The position numbers and the translations under genes were made by a program. Below are positions 39,230 through 50,490 of a stretch of DNA of 64,000 nt, piece after piece. This DNA is from Oreocharis arfaki (Eukaryota; Chordata; Aves; Passeriformes; Paramythiidae). Position 1 is the stretch's first letter, and each line of letters opens with the position of its first letter. The notes under the pieces are model-generated. The model was not told where the DNA came from, did no database searches, and saw only the letters and a list, made by a program, of their open reading frames with translations. The DNA lies in assembly GCA_013398015.1 (NCBI GenBank), contig VZRR01013418.1, forward strand, positions 786,812 to 850,811, read 5' to 3'.

Positions 39230-42200
39230 TTTGTAACACATCCACACAAAAAGCTGTAATCAAACGGAGATGACAGCAAAGTAAAAGTCCCGTATGAATG
39301 ATTCCAGTAACCAACAAAAGCCTCTCACATCAGTTTTTCCTTGAAAGAGAGGATACCTTCAGACAGTGACGAGAAGATCAGGCCTTCCTTCCAGTCCCAG
39401 TCACCTGCTAGCTAGTCAAATACACAGGATGAAGACAGGTGTGCAGACATGACTTTTACATACAAAGGAAGGACAGACTCCTAGGAATTTAATGTGAGAT
39501 ATATCAAAACCTTCTTTCAAAAATTTAGAGAGAAACAGGAAAGAAATTCTGGATCTGAATGGAATCCCTGGAAGGCTCCAAGAAAGAATTTGGCTATCAA
39601 AGCGAGCACATTTCACAGGGAATTGGATACTTCTGTGGAAGGCAGTCACAGAACAAGAGAGAATTCCAACTCCAAGCAGCCAGAAGGCAGCTAGCAGAGA
39701 AACAGACCTCATGAGACATCTTTTTGGATTGATCTGTCACTAGGTAGATCATAAAAGTGGGGTCTTCTTTCACTTTGTTACCTATCTGAACAAAATTTCT
39801 GAAGTATATTTTTAGTATATATATAAGGTGATAATATATTTTCAGTGTATTTTATCTTATAGTAGATTACCATAATATACAAGCAAGTGGTCAGCATCAA
39901 GCTGTTCTTCACCCAGAATGAAGTGAGTCTACAAAGGTAGGTTTCCAAATACCTCAAGATGTTCCCTGCTTCCCAGTATATTCTTTTCCTTCCACAGTAG
40001 AAAGAGTACAGACCTGTTTGAGAGCAGTTTTTTCCAAGACAGGGAATGAAGAAAAATAGCAACAGAGAGGCATGTCTAATTTCCCAGAATCTCAAGGGAG
40101 GTGGAAGTAGACCAGATCCTCTTCAGAGAAATAACTGATTCATGTAACTATTAATATTGTTTCAGAAAAGAAAACTTATTGTAATAAATATCCATCAGTG
40201 TTTCAATCATAATTTTATCTTTGAAAAGCCAGCATCACCACATGCTTTTTATTTTTATTCGATCAGCAGTGCAGAATCTGGCCCACATTAGGAAGATCAG
40301 ATTTTATTATTGACAGACAAATGAACTGTCAGGAAATGCTCAGTCCTATCAGAAATGACATCTTGATTTGTTCGTTGTTAAAGTTAAACAAGAAGTTCAG
40401 AGGTTTGGTAGATGAAAAGAAGCATGTTCAGCACTTTACGTTAAGGATCTAGCATGTAAGAAAGGCATAAAAATAATTCCTGAAACAGGAACATTAATTT
40501 CACCAGAGTATTCCTGGTACATTTTCCCAAAAAAACCCAGGGATATCAGATTTTGCAAACCAGGCAAAACTAGATGTTTATGACTGTTCTGTTTATTTAA
40601 CTTTCAGGAGTTCTCACTAAATATATCTTATAGAGTTGAATTTATTCTTTACTTGCTTTATTGAAGAGTCAGCTTTCACTTTTAAATGAAATTTTACTTT
40701 TCTGCCCATGTTACAGTAAACAGCCTTGACTGCTGTCATGCAAATCAATAAAAAAAATTCATACAGAGATTTTTTTAAATGGGCTTCAAAACTGTCAGGT
40801 ACTATTTTGCAGCTTTACCCAATTTAAGCATTTTGCTGAAACACTCAGGAAGGAAAGCTCTGCATCTTTAATGCCACATCCATGGGGGTCTTAGAGACTT
40901 AAAGACCACATAAGTGAGAAATTGATAGCTGGTTGATAAGCACGCAGGGTGACATTTTTCTAACCTGATAGCCCAACATATATTTATCTATTTTACATAT
41001 CTCAACCCCTATAGGCATGAGGCAGAGTGTGAGCCAAAGGTCACCGATCTCAACAGGTGCATTTCATTCACTTGAAATGGTTTTAGACAGGACTCAGAAT
41101 GAGAATTGGTTCAGTCTTTTGCTGATGTCGCAGTTTCAAATGTAGAAAGCCATACTAGATTACTAGTTTGAAAAGAGGGTCCTGTAGATTGTAGTTCTAA
41201 TATATTTTTTTCAAAGTGGTATTTTTTTATAAAATTTTTATACTCTAAGCTGATTTTATACTCTAAATTTACATTTCCATAATTAACAAGCATAGACCTA
41301 TGTGAGATTACTGCCCATGCAATATCATACATACCCATGGGACCTGAAACAGAAATGTAAGGATAATGGGGTATGGATTTATTGACATCAAAGAGAGCCA
41401 TGTCATTAAAGCAAGCATTGTCACCATGGCTCCTACTTTTTAATCTAAAATTCGGCCAGAAGCATAACAAAAGAATGAGAGAATGTCATTGGACAGCAGT
41501 GGTAAGGAAGCAGACCTACTACTGTCTGGAATAAGTTCCAGCAGAAAACACTACTGTTTTAAATTCCTCTGCAAGTCCACAGCAATTTCGATTAATTACT
41601 TAATTTGTGATCATAAATTGATAGTATTATTCTGTGATATCACGATATTAAACATCATGCTCTAACAAACTAGACATTTTGAACATATAGTCCAGTTCTA
41701 TTGTTCATAACTTACGGTATCTAAACATAATGAGGATTTTTTCATATATTGCCTCAGAATTTAAACTACAGTCAAAAAATGGAATCTATTTTTTAGGTTC
41801 AATAATATGTGGTTTGGGCCCCTGGCACTTTGGTAGAATTGCACTAGATCAGATATATCTTCTCCTTAGATAAAAAAAGCACATTTAGACAAATCTGAAA
41901 CCAGAAACCTGTGAGTACTTTGGTCTTCCAAACGGCTTCTCCCTAAAAGAATGGGACTCATACATGTTTACTAAACTATTTTCTTTGTCACACTGCCAGG
42001 AATAACATCTTCCCATACAGAGAAATAGACTTACAAGTACATTATCAAATGCTACAACCTTTCATCCTAACCAAAGATAAATTAAAAAAGAAAGTGAAAC
42101 TATGATTTATTAAAATAGTACTGTTAAATTTTTAGATAAATCTGAAGGAAGAATCAGGTAGATATTTGGTAGAACTAAATACCAGTAATAAACAGAAACT

Positions 42201-42489
42201 CCCTATGAGTGGGAAACTGGATGGATATCAATATCTGTGCATGAGCTGGCAAGCTGTCTTGAAAAACAGAATGTATTTCAGTAGTTCCCCTGGTAGTTCT
42301 GTAAACAATTATACAATAATTAGCCATGCATATCTGAAAAAAGAAAAATTATGTATTTTTCAAAGCTAAAGATCACATGGATAAGTCAATGGCTTTCTGG
42401 CAGCAGATTACTAGCAACCAACAAAACTGATTTCTGATCTATGCTTAAACACAGTTTCATCACGTTTATTCATCATACAAACTTTAAAA
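39230..42489. other. AT-rich noncoding stretch
   Basis: No gene recognised. The 119-codon minus frame (41470-41111) and 105-codon minus frame (40095-39778) have no known domains. An octamer word ATGCAAAT occurs near 40738-40745 in otherwise plain sequence. Confidence 0.6.
41236..41266. repeat. 13-bp direct repeat, 18-bp period
   Basis: TTTTATACTCTAA occurs at 41236-41248 and 41254-41266, separated by GCTGA. It is a local duplication in AT-rich sequence. Confidence 0.75.
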
Positions 42490-42800
42490 AAAAAAGCTAA
42501 GCATGAAACATTTTGTACATGGGGGATGGGCATTTTCCTGACCATTTATGAGCAAATGAATTCATTATGCAAATGCACAGTCACATGTTTGGCACAAGGA
42601 ATTTATTAATTTCCTTAGCTTGTCACATTGTGCAATTTGTTTTTCAATGCAGACTTCTGCTTATTATTAATAATAAATAAATCAAAAGTTCTGTTTTGTG
42701 AATGTCTCGCAGCTGGCCCTTCATAAATCTAAAATGCCAATAACTATCAAGCATTGCAGATACGCCTTAATGAGAACATTCCAACAGTTTTGGTCATACT
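42490..42800. promoter_or_regulatory. Candidate conserved noncoding element (POU/homeodomain words)
   Basis: The stretch carries a consensus octamer ATGCAAAT (42567-42574), ATTAAT words (42605-42610) and a perfect 16-bp palindrome of TTATTA units (42661-42676). Two CpGs survive near 42708 and 42763. The mixture of AT-rich homeodomain-type words and complex sequence resembles vertebrate developmental enhancers. No open frame of note crosses it. Function is inferred; cross-species conservation would be the deciding evidence. Confidence 0.4.
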
Positions 42801-43699
42801 GTATTTTTTGTTTCAGAAATATGGTTTTAATAGGGTTTTACTAGAGAAAATGTTCACTGGAAATGCTTGAATTTTTTTAAACTCAGCCTTGAAATTACAA
42901 AGCAAATGTGGGAAAATAGGTGGAATCTATATTGCTAAACATTCCCCATAAAGTTCACACTCTTGAGAATATTTCTAGTACTGCAAAACTATTCTCACAA
43001 GTGAAATAATATTTCTTTGTTCCATGTTAATCAAAAACCTCCAAGGGAGCCGTTTCTATAGATGAAGGAGGGAAAAAGATCTTTGTAAAACAGCAGCCAC
43101 TCCATAAATCAGACAATGTTATGGTATTATGGAAAAGAAGAGTCACCTTAATTGCTAGCATATTAGAGAAAAAGAGATAGAAGTCTTCTAAAGGTTGCAT
43201 GGGCCCATCTTTAAATTTTCTTGGATCTTGTCAAACAAACTTCACATATGCCTACTTTCAAAATGATTTTCAGCTCTTCAGAACATTCTCCACTGACTGA
43301 AATATAAAGCTATCTTTTTGCTCTGGAAATTTTTTCTTATCACAAGATCTTAAAACAAAGCTGGAAGGGAAACAAAAAAGTCCTTCATTAAGCTCTTTAC
43401 CTCCACCAGGCAGGATCAAACTGCGTGTCAGATGTTCCTGGCAGATAGATACCCCTCTATCTTCACTGTTCAGGCCCTTAATAGTGAAAGCCTTTTCCAA
43501 GAATCTATCCCAATACTTATTTAGCCTTATGAGTAGCCATCACATTTTGCTAAAATCTAACAGAAATCTTTCATGGCACAGTTAATTAATTTCTTCTTGT
43601 TTTATCCAGCTTTAGTGGAAACATTTCACTTATATGGAGAGTTAACATGCTTCCCTCTTGTCTCCTCTAGACTCATCAATGTTTTCCCAGTTTCACAGG
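42801..43699. other. AT-rich noncoding stretch, nothing recognised
   Basis: No gene or repeat is recognised. Short frames on both strands near 43270-43699 look like chance. Confidence 0.6.
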
Positions 43700-44135
43700 T
43701 TCTGATAATTTCAGCTGCTCAGCCACTGACCATCTCCAAGAGCCAATCCCTGCAGAAAGAGTGGTGTCCCAAGGCTGACCCCACAGACCAGCTCCAAGGC
43801 TCTCCCACCTCTGGGTGGAAGCTCTTGCATGCCCTGTCACACCTCCAGAGCTCCACACTGACAGACCTCAGTGTGACAGAGTGAACCAGGCTCGTGTGAG
43901 GTCACTGCTGGCCAAACTGACCTCCTGCGAAAGACAGTGCTTCTGTCCTGTGCCCGAGGGACAACGCCGTGATCCTCCCCAGGCCAGAGCTTATCTCAAA
44001 GTCCAACCCCAGCCTCAATGTGCTGGCTGGCTCTCCCAGGAGGACGCCGCTTACAAAGATATTAAGAACACTCTCTAACCTACTATCCAGATAGCTAATT
44101 AAAGAGTTGATACTGGGCTGCACAATACTGCTGAG
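43700..44135 (-). mobile_element. GC-richer block ending in a possible antisense CR1 remnant
   Basis: GC content rises sharply. The right edge (about 44050-44135) aligns loosely, in order, with the interior of the CR1 3' region read antisense: a CTGCAAACTTACTGAGGGTG-like word, then ATCCAGAT, ATTAAA and a TACTGGGC..ATACTG pair. The left part (43700-44045) has no match I can name, and its overlapping short frames show no domain. The CR1 call covers only the right edge and is tentative. Confidence 0.33.
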
Positions 44136-44483
44136 TATAGTCTTTGAGTTTGAATTTATCCTCTAATGATTCATCTTGTGTCTAGACTGTATCTCCTTTG
44201 CTTATGAAAATATCCACAGATCTAATGTAACAACGTTTAATACCTTTTCTCTACTGGAAAGGGGTATTAGCCAGTCCTGGTTGGAAATTAATTAGGATTT
44301 ATGTATTTTTGACAGGTCTGTATTAACTATAATTTACCTCCTTTTGTTACTCTCCTTTTTCAAAGTACTTACAAATACTTAGCTTAATTTTTAGTTCCAG
44401 TATTTTTCCATGCATTGAAGCAAAGCTGACTCATCAAGAATAACTCTTTTTCAGTCCATTTAAAGGTAGACACTCTCTTTATA

Positions 44484-44790
44484 ATTTTCATGGAATATGC
44501 TGAGTTGGAAGGGACACATCAGGATCATGGAGCCCAGCTCCCAGCCCTGCACAGCAACATCCCCAAGAGTCACACCATGTGCCTGAGAGCATTGTCCAAA
44601 TGCTTCCTGAACTCAGACAAGGCTAATTGCTCTGAGCACTTCCCTGGGGACACTGTTCCAGTGCCCAACCACCCTCTGCATGAAAAGCTTCTCCTGATAT
44701 CCAGCCTAAACCACCCCTGACTCAGCATCATGCCATTTCCTGGAGTCCTGTAACTGGTCATGAGAGAGGAGAGGTCCTTCTGGAGTAATA
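44484..44790 (-). mobile_element. CR1 LINE 3' fragment, antisense orientation
   Basis: On the plus strand the block begins TCATGGAATATGCTGAGTTG (44488) and GGAAGGGACACATCAGGATCA, continues with CACCATGTGCCTGAGAGC (about 44573), CTTCCCTGGGGACACTGTTC (about 44639), GATATCCAGCCTAAACCACC (about 44695) and the CCATTTCCTGGAGTCCTGT words near 44730. This is the reverse complement of an avian-type CR1 3' end. It is the best preserved CR1 in the window, so probably the youngest. It is 5'-truncated and carries no RT frame; frames crossing it are element-derived. Confidence 0.93.
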
Positions 44791-45077
44791 TCCAATGTCC
44801 CTGATAACAAAAAAAAGAAATCTTCAGTTTTTCTGCTAGGCAAATTGCAAGTATTAGCAAATCCTCTGCTTGAATCTCTTACAGTATGTCAATTAACTCT
44901 TCCTGTTCTGTTAGATCATGTCAAAAAGAAATTATTTAATTTTTCACTTAAATCAGAGTTAGATATATGGGCATAATTATATATATTCTACATACCTACA
45001 CATCAATAAATTATTTTAAAAGAGAGTTTAAAAGGTAAAACAATGATAATAGTTATGTTTTAGGAGTTCCAGGTAAA

Positions 45078-45240
45078 ATGAAATTAAGAAAAGAAAGAAT
45101 AGTGGGAAAGAAGAATAAATTTGTAAGACAGACAAGGAAAACAGAAAAAAAAATCAGCATAAAAAAAGCAAAAAAACACCCGACAAGCCCAAAACAAACA
45201 ACAACAACAAAAAAAACCAACCAAAGACAAAGACAGATGA
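45078..45240. repeat. A-rich low-complexity tract
   Basis: About 160 bases of A-rich sequence with AAAAC, ACAACAACA and ACCAACC units. The 83-codon plus frame across it is Lys/Thr-rich and its minus-strand counterpart Phe/Val-rich, which is composition, not coding. Confidence 0.8.
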
Positions 45241-45896
45241 GAGTAAGCAGAACAAACAGACTGTTATTGAATCTGGATTCAAAGTGGCTCTTCAACGTAA
45301 TCATATTCAAGATTTATTCTTTAGGGTAAAACTACTAAGAAAAATGTTCCAAACTGTATTACAAATAATTTGAACAACTTCAAAAGTATTTCATTTCTGT
45401 TTTGCAGCTCTGGCTAGTACATTATTTATCATTTGGATCACAATAAGACAAATTCCCCAAATTAGCACAGCTTCACCAAAACAGAGAAGAAAAACAAAGA
45501 AATATTTAAAGATACCAAGGTCGCTCTTCCTTATGTTCCTTGGCCACACACGGCTTCTGAATCCCTTACACCAGCAGAGCTGACAGAAATATTCTGCTTA
45601 GCTTCTCATTAAGCAAAGGACAACTATTGGCTTACAAAACTTTTTTTCTGCTGGAGAGCCAAGCCTTATGTTTGTTCCTACTTTTTTCTTTGCTGCAGCA
45701 GTATTTTAAATAAAGGGAATCCTTATCTGAAATGATGGAGGCAATCCGATTTACACTTAAAATATGATATGCAATAGAAACTTGACATACATATGTAAAT
45801 ATAATTATGCATAAAAAACCCTATGTTTTCTACATTTCAGGCATCACAGACTGGGACTTGATCTTGTACTCTTTTTGTGGAAAGCTTCCCTACAGA

Positions 45897-45995
45897 TCCA
45901 CGAAACATTACTAACCCATTTATTTTATAACCTGCCATGTTTTTAAGGTTTGGGTGGGTGTGGGGATCTTTTTCACATCCCACATGTTTCGTGGA
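45897..45995. repeat. 12-bp inverted repeat enclosing a second hairpin
   Basis: TCCACGAAACAT (45897-45908) and its exact reverse complement ATGTTTCGTGGA (45984-45995) are 75 bases apart, each with a CpG. Inside, TGTGGGGAT (45959-45967) pairs with ATCCCACA (45977-45984) with one bulged G, forming a smaller stem sharing a base with the right arm. GGAAATTTCC, a palindromic kappa-B-like word, overlaps the right edge at 45993-46002. Confidence 0.82.
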
Positions 45996-46005
45996 AATTT
46001 CCATT

Positions 46006-47265
46006 AGTCCTGAAATAGTGTTTTGTTTTGTACAGTCCAACAGGCATTGCACTTGGCAGGTCTTTAATGACCTTGCTGTTGATACTTTGAAGATCATCCG
46101 ATGACTTTTTCAGTGTCTCTGTATCCCAGAGGCAATGTGACACACACCTTCTCTGTGGGGTGCTCTGATAGTACTGTACCATCCTCACTCCTCAATACAG
46201 CACCACTAAGAAGAGCAGAGTCTTAAGCCAGATTCTCCTTCTCTTAGTTTTACTTTTTCTATAAATAAACAGGACAAGACAGAATCCAGCTCTTTAAGAG
46301 ACCAGTTAAGAAAACATAAAACAGTAATTGGAAAATAGAGGTTATGAAGTTAAACTGAAGTTCTCCTAGATCATATCTGCCAATCTGATAAACTGACATG
46401 GTTCCTCCCCTGCCACCAACGAATGTGAAAATAATGTCTATAGAGAACAATTTGTCTTGCTGTGATGAGAAAACTGATCAGCAAGTGCCCAGTAAAATTA
46501 AGAACACAAGTGAGGTTTTTCAAGAAAGAAGTAAATAAAGCAATAGAGAGGATATGAAGTTGCTGACACTGAATTTTTTCATCCAGCACTCCTTTTGGTT
46601 GAGCCAAAAAGCTATTTGTGGAAGAATAATAAATGCATAAAGCCAAGTAATAAGTGTCATGTCATGGTGCTGTTGCATTGGTTTTCTGTGTGAAGCAAAA
46701 TCCTTTGTGAATGTTAGCTATAGTTCAGGAATCCTTTACAAAAATTTTGTTTTTAAACAAAATCTAGGAAAGGAAGAATACTATGACACAGAAATAAAAC
46801 AATCAAAGGTCACACAGCGAGCCAGTGAAGTGACTGGTCACTCAGTCAGTTCCCCTGGGCCTGAATTACTCGGTGGTTTCCCCGAGATCTCGGAGTGGTA
46901 TCAGCAGGAGCATCACAAAGGAGAAAAACTAAAAGAAACCTCTCAGTCCTCATTTCTACCAAGCTTCTACACTTTGGCATTCTGCAGAGGACTTTGGCAA
47001 TGCTCATTTTATCAATTCTTACATATTCATATTCCCCCTTCTCTATTTTCCATCTGTACCACCTTCAATGTTCAGATTCAATACTGAGGACTCACAGAGG
47101 AGCTGGGGGAGAAATCTTCAGGGGTATTGCCAGCAGCTTTTCAGATGGATGTTAACACAGTACTTGGGAGACAACTTGCAAAACTGAAGGTAATGGAGAT
47201 TTTAAAAAGATAGAAACAGTGAAATTAATTTAATGTACACTGCATAAAAAACCCATTCACATTTA
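46006..47265. other. Noncoding stretch with chance frames
   Basis: A 142-codon plus frame (46659-47087) and an 86-codon frame overlapping it have no recognisable domain. A 12-bp palindrome CCGAGATCTCGG with two CpGs lies at 46882-46893. No RNA gene or mobile element is seen. Confidence 0.5.
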
Positions 47266-47269
47266 CCAA

Positions 47270-47650
47270 CAGAACTTCATTTAGCGACTTTCTCGCGTTG
47301 TCCTACTCATTTTTTGATTTGTGTTCTGAAAGTGGAATAGCTCGCTGCTAAAACAGGGGAGTTAGGACACCGGTCATCATGGCAGCAGTTTCCATGGCAG
47401 CAGTCACCATGCCACTTGAACACAGAGCCAGCGCCGTCTGGGAGAGCACACTGTGTGATGCACAGCACTAGCTTGCTCAGAGCTTGACACCCCATTCTTC
47501 CATCCTTGCGCAAAGGAAGGTGCTTTGAGGGAATTAGGAGCTGTGCACCAGCCGGCCAGACCGAATCCCCAGCCATTATGGAGAACAGAAAACTGCCCCA
47601 GGACACGTGCCCAGTTTTGCAAATACCTCATTCAACCTATGCACAGGAGA
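47270..47650. promoter_or_regulatory. CpG-retaining block with RFX-like site and E-box
   Basis: CpGs are unusually frequent for this window (TTAGCGAC and CTCGCGTTG at 47281-47300, then near 47343, 47371, 47432, 47509, 47552, 47563, 47607). GTTTCCATGGCAGC (47388-47401) matches the RFX X-box palindrome GTTGCCATGGCAAC at 12 of 14 positions. CACGTG lies at 47604-47609. The 12-mer CATGGCAGCAGT is repeated at 47378-47389 and 47393-47404. This could be a small promoter or enhancer; no TATA box or clear first exon is visible. Confidence 0.38.
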
Positions 47651-49080
47651 TCTATACACTGGACAGAGGACCTGCCATGGAGCTGTATGGGTTTTTGGGT
47701 GCTTACAGTGGCCAATCAACACAGTCTAACTCATATACTTCCAAATACAAACCAAAATGCAGTGAAAGGAGAGGATTACCAGAAGATTCCCTCAGAGAGG
47801 ATGTGTTTGATCCAAACAAGAAAATATAAAACAGGCACATCATTAGATCCAGAGAAGCTAGAGATTAAATTGAATTAAAATCATATGAACTAGCATATTG
47901 GAAATGTTGTGAAGAAATCCCAAAACTCTGTGATGGCAACATTTTACAATCAATTTGAGGTAATAAAAACTGTTGTGACTTTACAGAGTAAGCATAGTGA
48001 GGCCAATAAATGCTTTGAGGGCTGTCAGATGCACTCTATACTCTCTCCAATTTCAGATTCTCCTGAGCTGGGTGCCTAAAGGAGACAAGTCATTTTGCTG
48101 CTACAAACTTTTGATGAAACTTTGTTCCTGCTCTCCAAATGAACTAACAAGATACACAGCCTGTGATTACAAACCTTCTTACTGGAATGACTCGCACCAC
48201 AGGTCCTCAAAGCCTTTTACCCTCACAGTCTGTGACAAAGAGTCAGATAAAAATAGAACAACTTTTCTCTATTCCTTTAAATATAATTGCTTGGGTTTTT
48301 TAAGGATCAGTGTAAACTTGGGTGTGTCTGAAAATTTAATTCTGGAGGAGTGAGGTCAAGATAGGAAGATAAAAACAAATTGCTGGTGCACACATACACT
48401 GATATATACGATCTGTGTCAGTGCCTCCACCAGAAGCATTTGACTGCACACAGACAGTGCACAGCATTAAAAATTATGCCAGTGATGGAAAATCACTAGA
48501 AGCTAATCATCTTTCAGAGTAGGTGGAAACTCCTACATCTGAACTGCATTAAGTAGGATGAGATGGACCTCCACAATCTGCTCAAGTCTAGTCCTTGGGA
48601 ACTCTCTTCTATCCCCTTTTATAGGAGCTGAAAATTGATGGGCCAGTTTCCCAAGGGACATAAGCAGAAACAGTTCTCTACTTCCATTAAGATTTTAACG
48701 AATGTCTGCTACATTTTATAAAAGGAAAAAAACCAAACAAAAAACCTCCCAAAAACCCCCCAAACTCACAAACCAACAACTAATCATCACACTTAGATTA
48801 GAAAACATTGAAATGAATGTTTATAGTTTATTAACTGTTACGAGGACATAGCTTGCTATTTATGAAGTGCCAGATTTGTACAAACACAGAGATTTGGCAG
48901 TCATGAGGAGCAATCATTTCCCTTTTCTTCCCATTCCTGGTCCTGACACATTGAGGTGCCGAATGCTCAGGCATCTTGTGGGAAGCTTGAACTAACTTCC
49001 ACAATTAGATCCTTCCAGGATCAGACTGAATGGTAATTGCCAAGTAATGCTCCTATCTTACCCTCTGTAGTTACTCTGAA
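47651..49080. other. Noncoding stretch with A/C-rich patch
   Basis: Plus frames at 47506-47878 (107 and 117 codons, overlapping in two frames) and 47997-48353 (118 codons) show no family resemblance and no splice context. An A/C-rich tract occurs at 48721-48780. No RNA gene is seen. Confidence 0.5.
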
Positions 49081-49380
49081 GCTGCAGGGCTGCTCCACAG
49101 AGCCTATTTCACCCTAGCAGCCACACACCAGATCCCTCCCACTGCAACTTACAATGCAACCTTGGGCTGTGCCAGTGCCCCCTGCCTGCTACACCCTGCT
49201 GGCCTCCCAGCCTATGGACTAGGAGCCCTCCTCAGCAGCCAGACATCTCCACTCTTCCTCCTCTCTGGACACCGGGAAGAAACAGGTTGCATTGTCCCAC
49301 TAGGTACCTCAGTAGGTGTTGAGGTAGGGCTTCAAATCCCTCCCACTGCAGGTTATGGGAGTAGGTATTTAAAGGGGTAT
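49081..49380. other. GC-richer segment bounded by 15-bp direct repeats
   Basis: ATCCCTCCCACTGCA occurs at 49132-49146 and 49336-49350. The 189 bases between are GC-richer than the surroundings and begin and end without a poly(A) or recognisable element terminus. The layout resembles a small insertion with target-site duplication, but the insert matches nothing I know. A 73-codon plus frame crosses it without domains. Confidence 0.4.
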
Positions 49381-49972
49381 TAAATAAATAAGTAATTAGT
49401 CTCACCAAAGCACTGCAGAAAGCCTGCTGGCTATTTTTGTTTCTTTAAAGCTTACTTTGAAATTAAGAGAAAGGAGGGCACTCCAGGCTTTAATATTCCC
49501 TGCCCCAGAAGCACCAGTGTGGGGAAATTAGCTTTCCTGTCAGAAAGGAACTAAAAACCTGTAGGACAAAGAAGACAATGGGAAAATACACTACAAAGAA
49601 ATATATGTGATGTTTCCTATAATCCCTAGGAAACCAAAAATGACAGTATCAAGTCAGATAGTGACTTCTCTTTGTGGAGTATCACCCTTTAACATAAAGG
49701 GGCAGAAGTGCCTGCTTTGAGTTGGGATTTAGAAGGGGAGGCAGAATCTGTTGTGTGATGGGAAAAGAATCATCCTGGCTTCTTTAAAGGCCATCCTTAC
49801 TGAGCTTTTTATCAACAGACTACATTCTAAAAATAATGCAGCACGTAGGATCGCTATTAGAGAAAGGTAGAAAATAACCCTGACATTCTCATATCCTGCT
49901 CAGAAAGTCATTCCTAGACGCGCTAAATTTATTGTGTCATTGGACACACTGAGGTCTTTCAATTAATCAGCT
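49381..49972. other. AT-rich noncoding stretch, nothing recognised
   Basis: I see no genes, repeats or motif clusters here. Confidence 0.6.
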
Positions 49973-50076
49973 AAAAAAAAAAAAAAAGGAGAATGTGATA
50001 GTAATTATCAACAACCTGCATGACTTCAGTGCTGAGCTTCTTGGGCAGTTTCGGTTTTGATTTTTTTTTTTTTTTT
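49973..50076. repeat. Facing A15 and T16 homopolymers
   Basis: An A15 run (49973-49987) and a T16 run (50061-50076) face each other 73 bases apart. They could pair into a stem. The bases between (49988-50060) match no SINE or retrogene I recognise. Confidence 0.75.
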
Positions 50077-50440
50077 ATTCCATAGACATCTTTAAATAAA
50101 ATCAAATCCAAAAGATATGGAAAGACATGGCAAAGAGCGACTTCGCCTCTCAGGCACTGATATTTTCTGAGATACAACAAATTTACTGATGACCTGCCAT
50201 TTTTGGTTTAAAAGCCACACAACTTCAGACTCCACCCGTTTCTTTCAGAGTTTGCAATACATGCTTTTACAAACCAAGAGTAGGCAGACAACTACACAGA
50301 TTTGCTTGTGAGAATGAGAGAAAATCCCAGACAAATCAGCTACAAAAAATGTGGACTATAAGCAATTCCAGAACAGCCAGTCACAGACCCCTCAAACACC
50401 GCCTTCACTGAAGTTTTATTTTTCAGTCCACTTTGCTTTA

Positions 50441-50490
50441 AAATACATATAAATACACATATACATATATATGTGTGTGTATTTATATTG
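50441..50490. repeat. Degenerate AT/TG microsatellite
   Basis: ACATATAAATACACATATAC passes into ATATATATGTGTGTGT, giving a partly self-complementary purine-pyrimidine alternating tract. Confidence 0.8.

Noticed and set aside
41630..41650. TATTCTGTGATATCAC as a sense CR1 tail
   Set aside because: The required CCTTCCAACC-type sequence upstream is missing.
46659..47087. 142-codon plus frame as a gene
   Set aside because: Peptide shows no recognisable motif and overlaps a second frame; composition explains its length.
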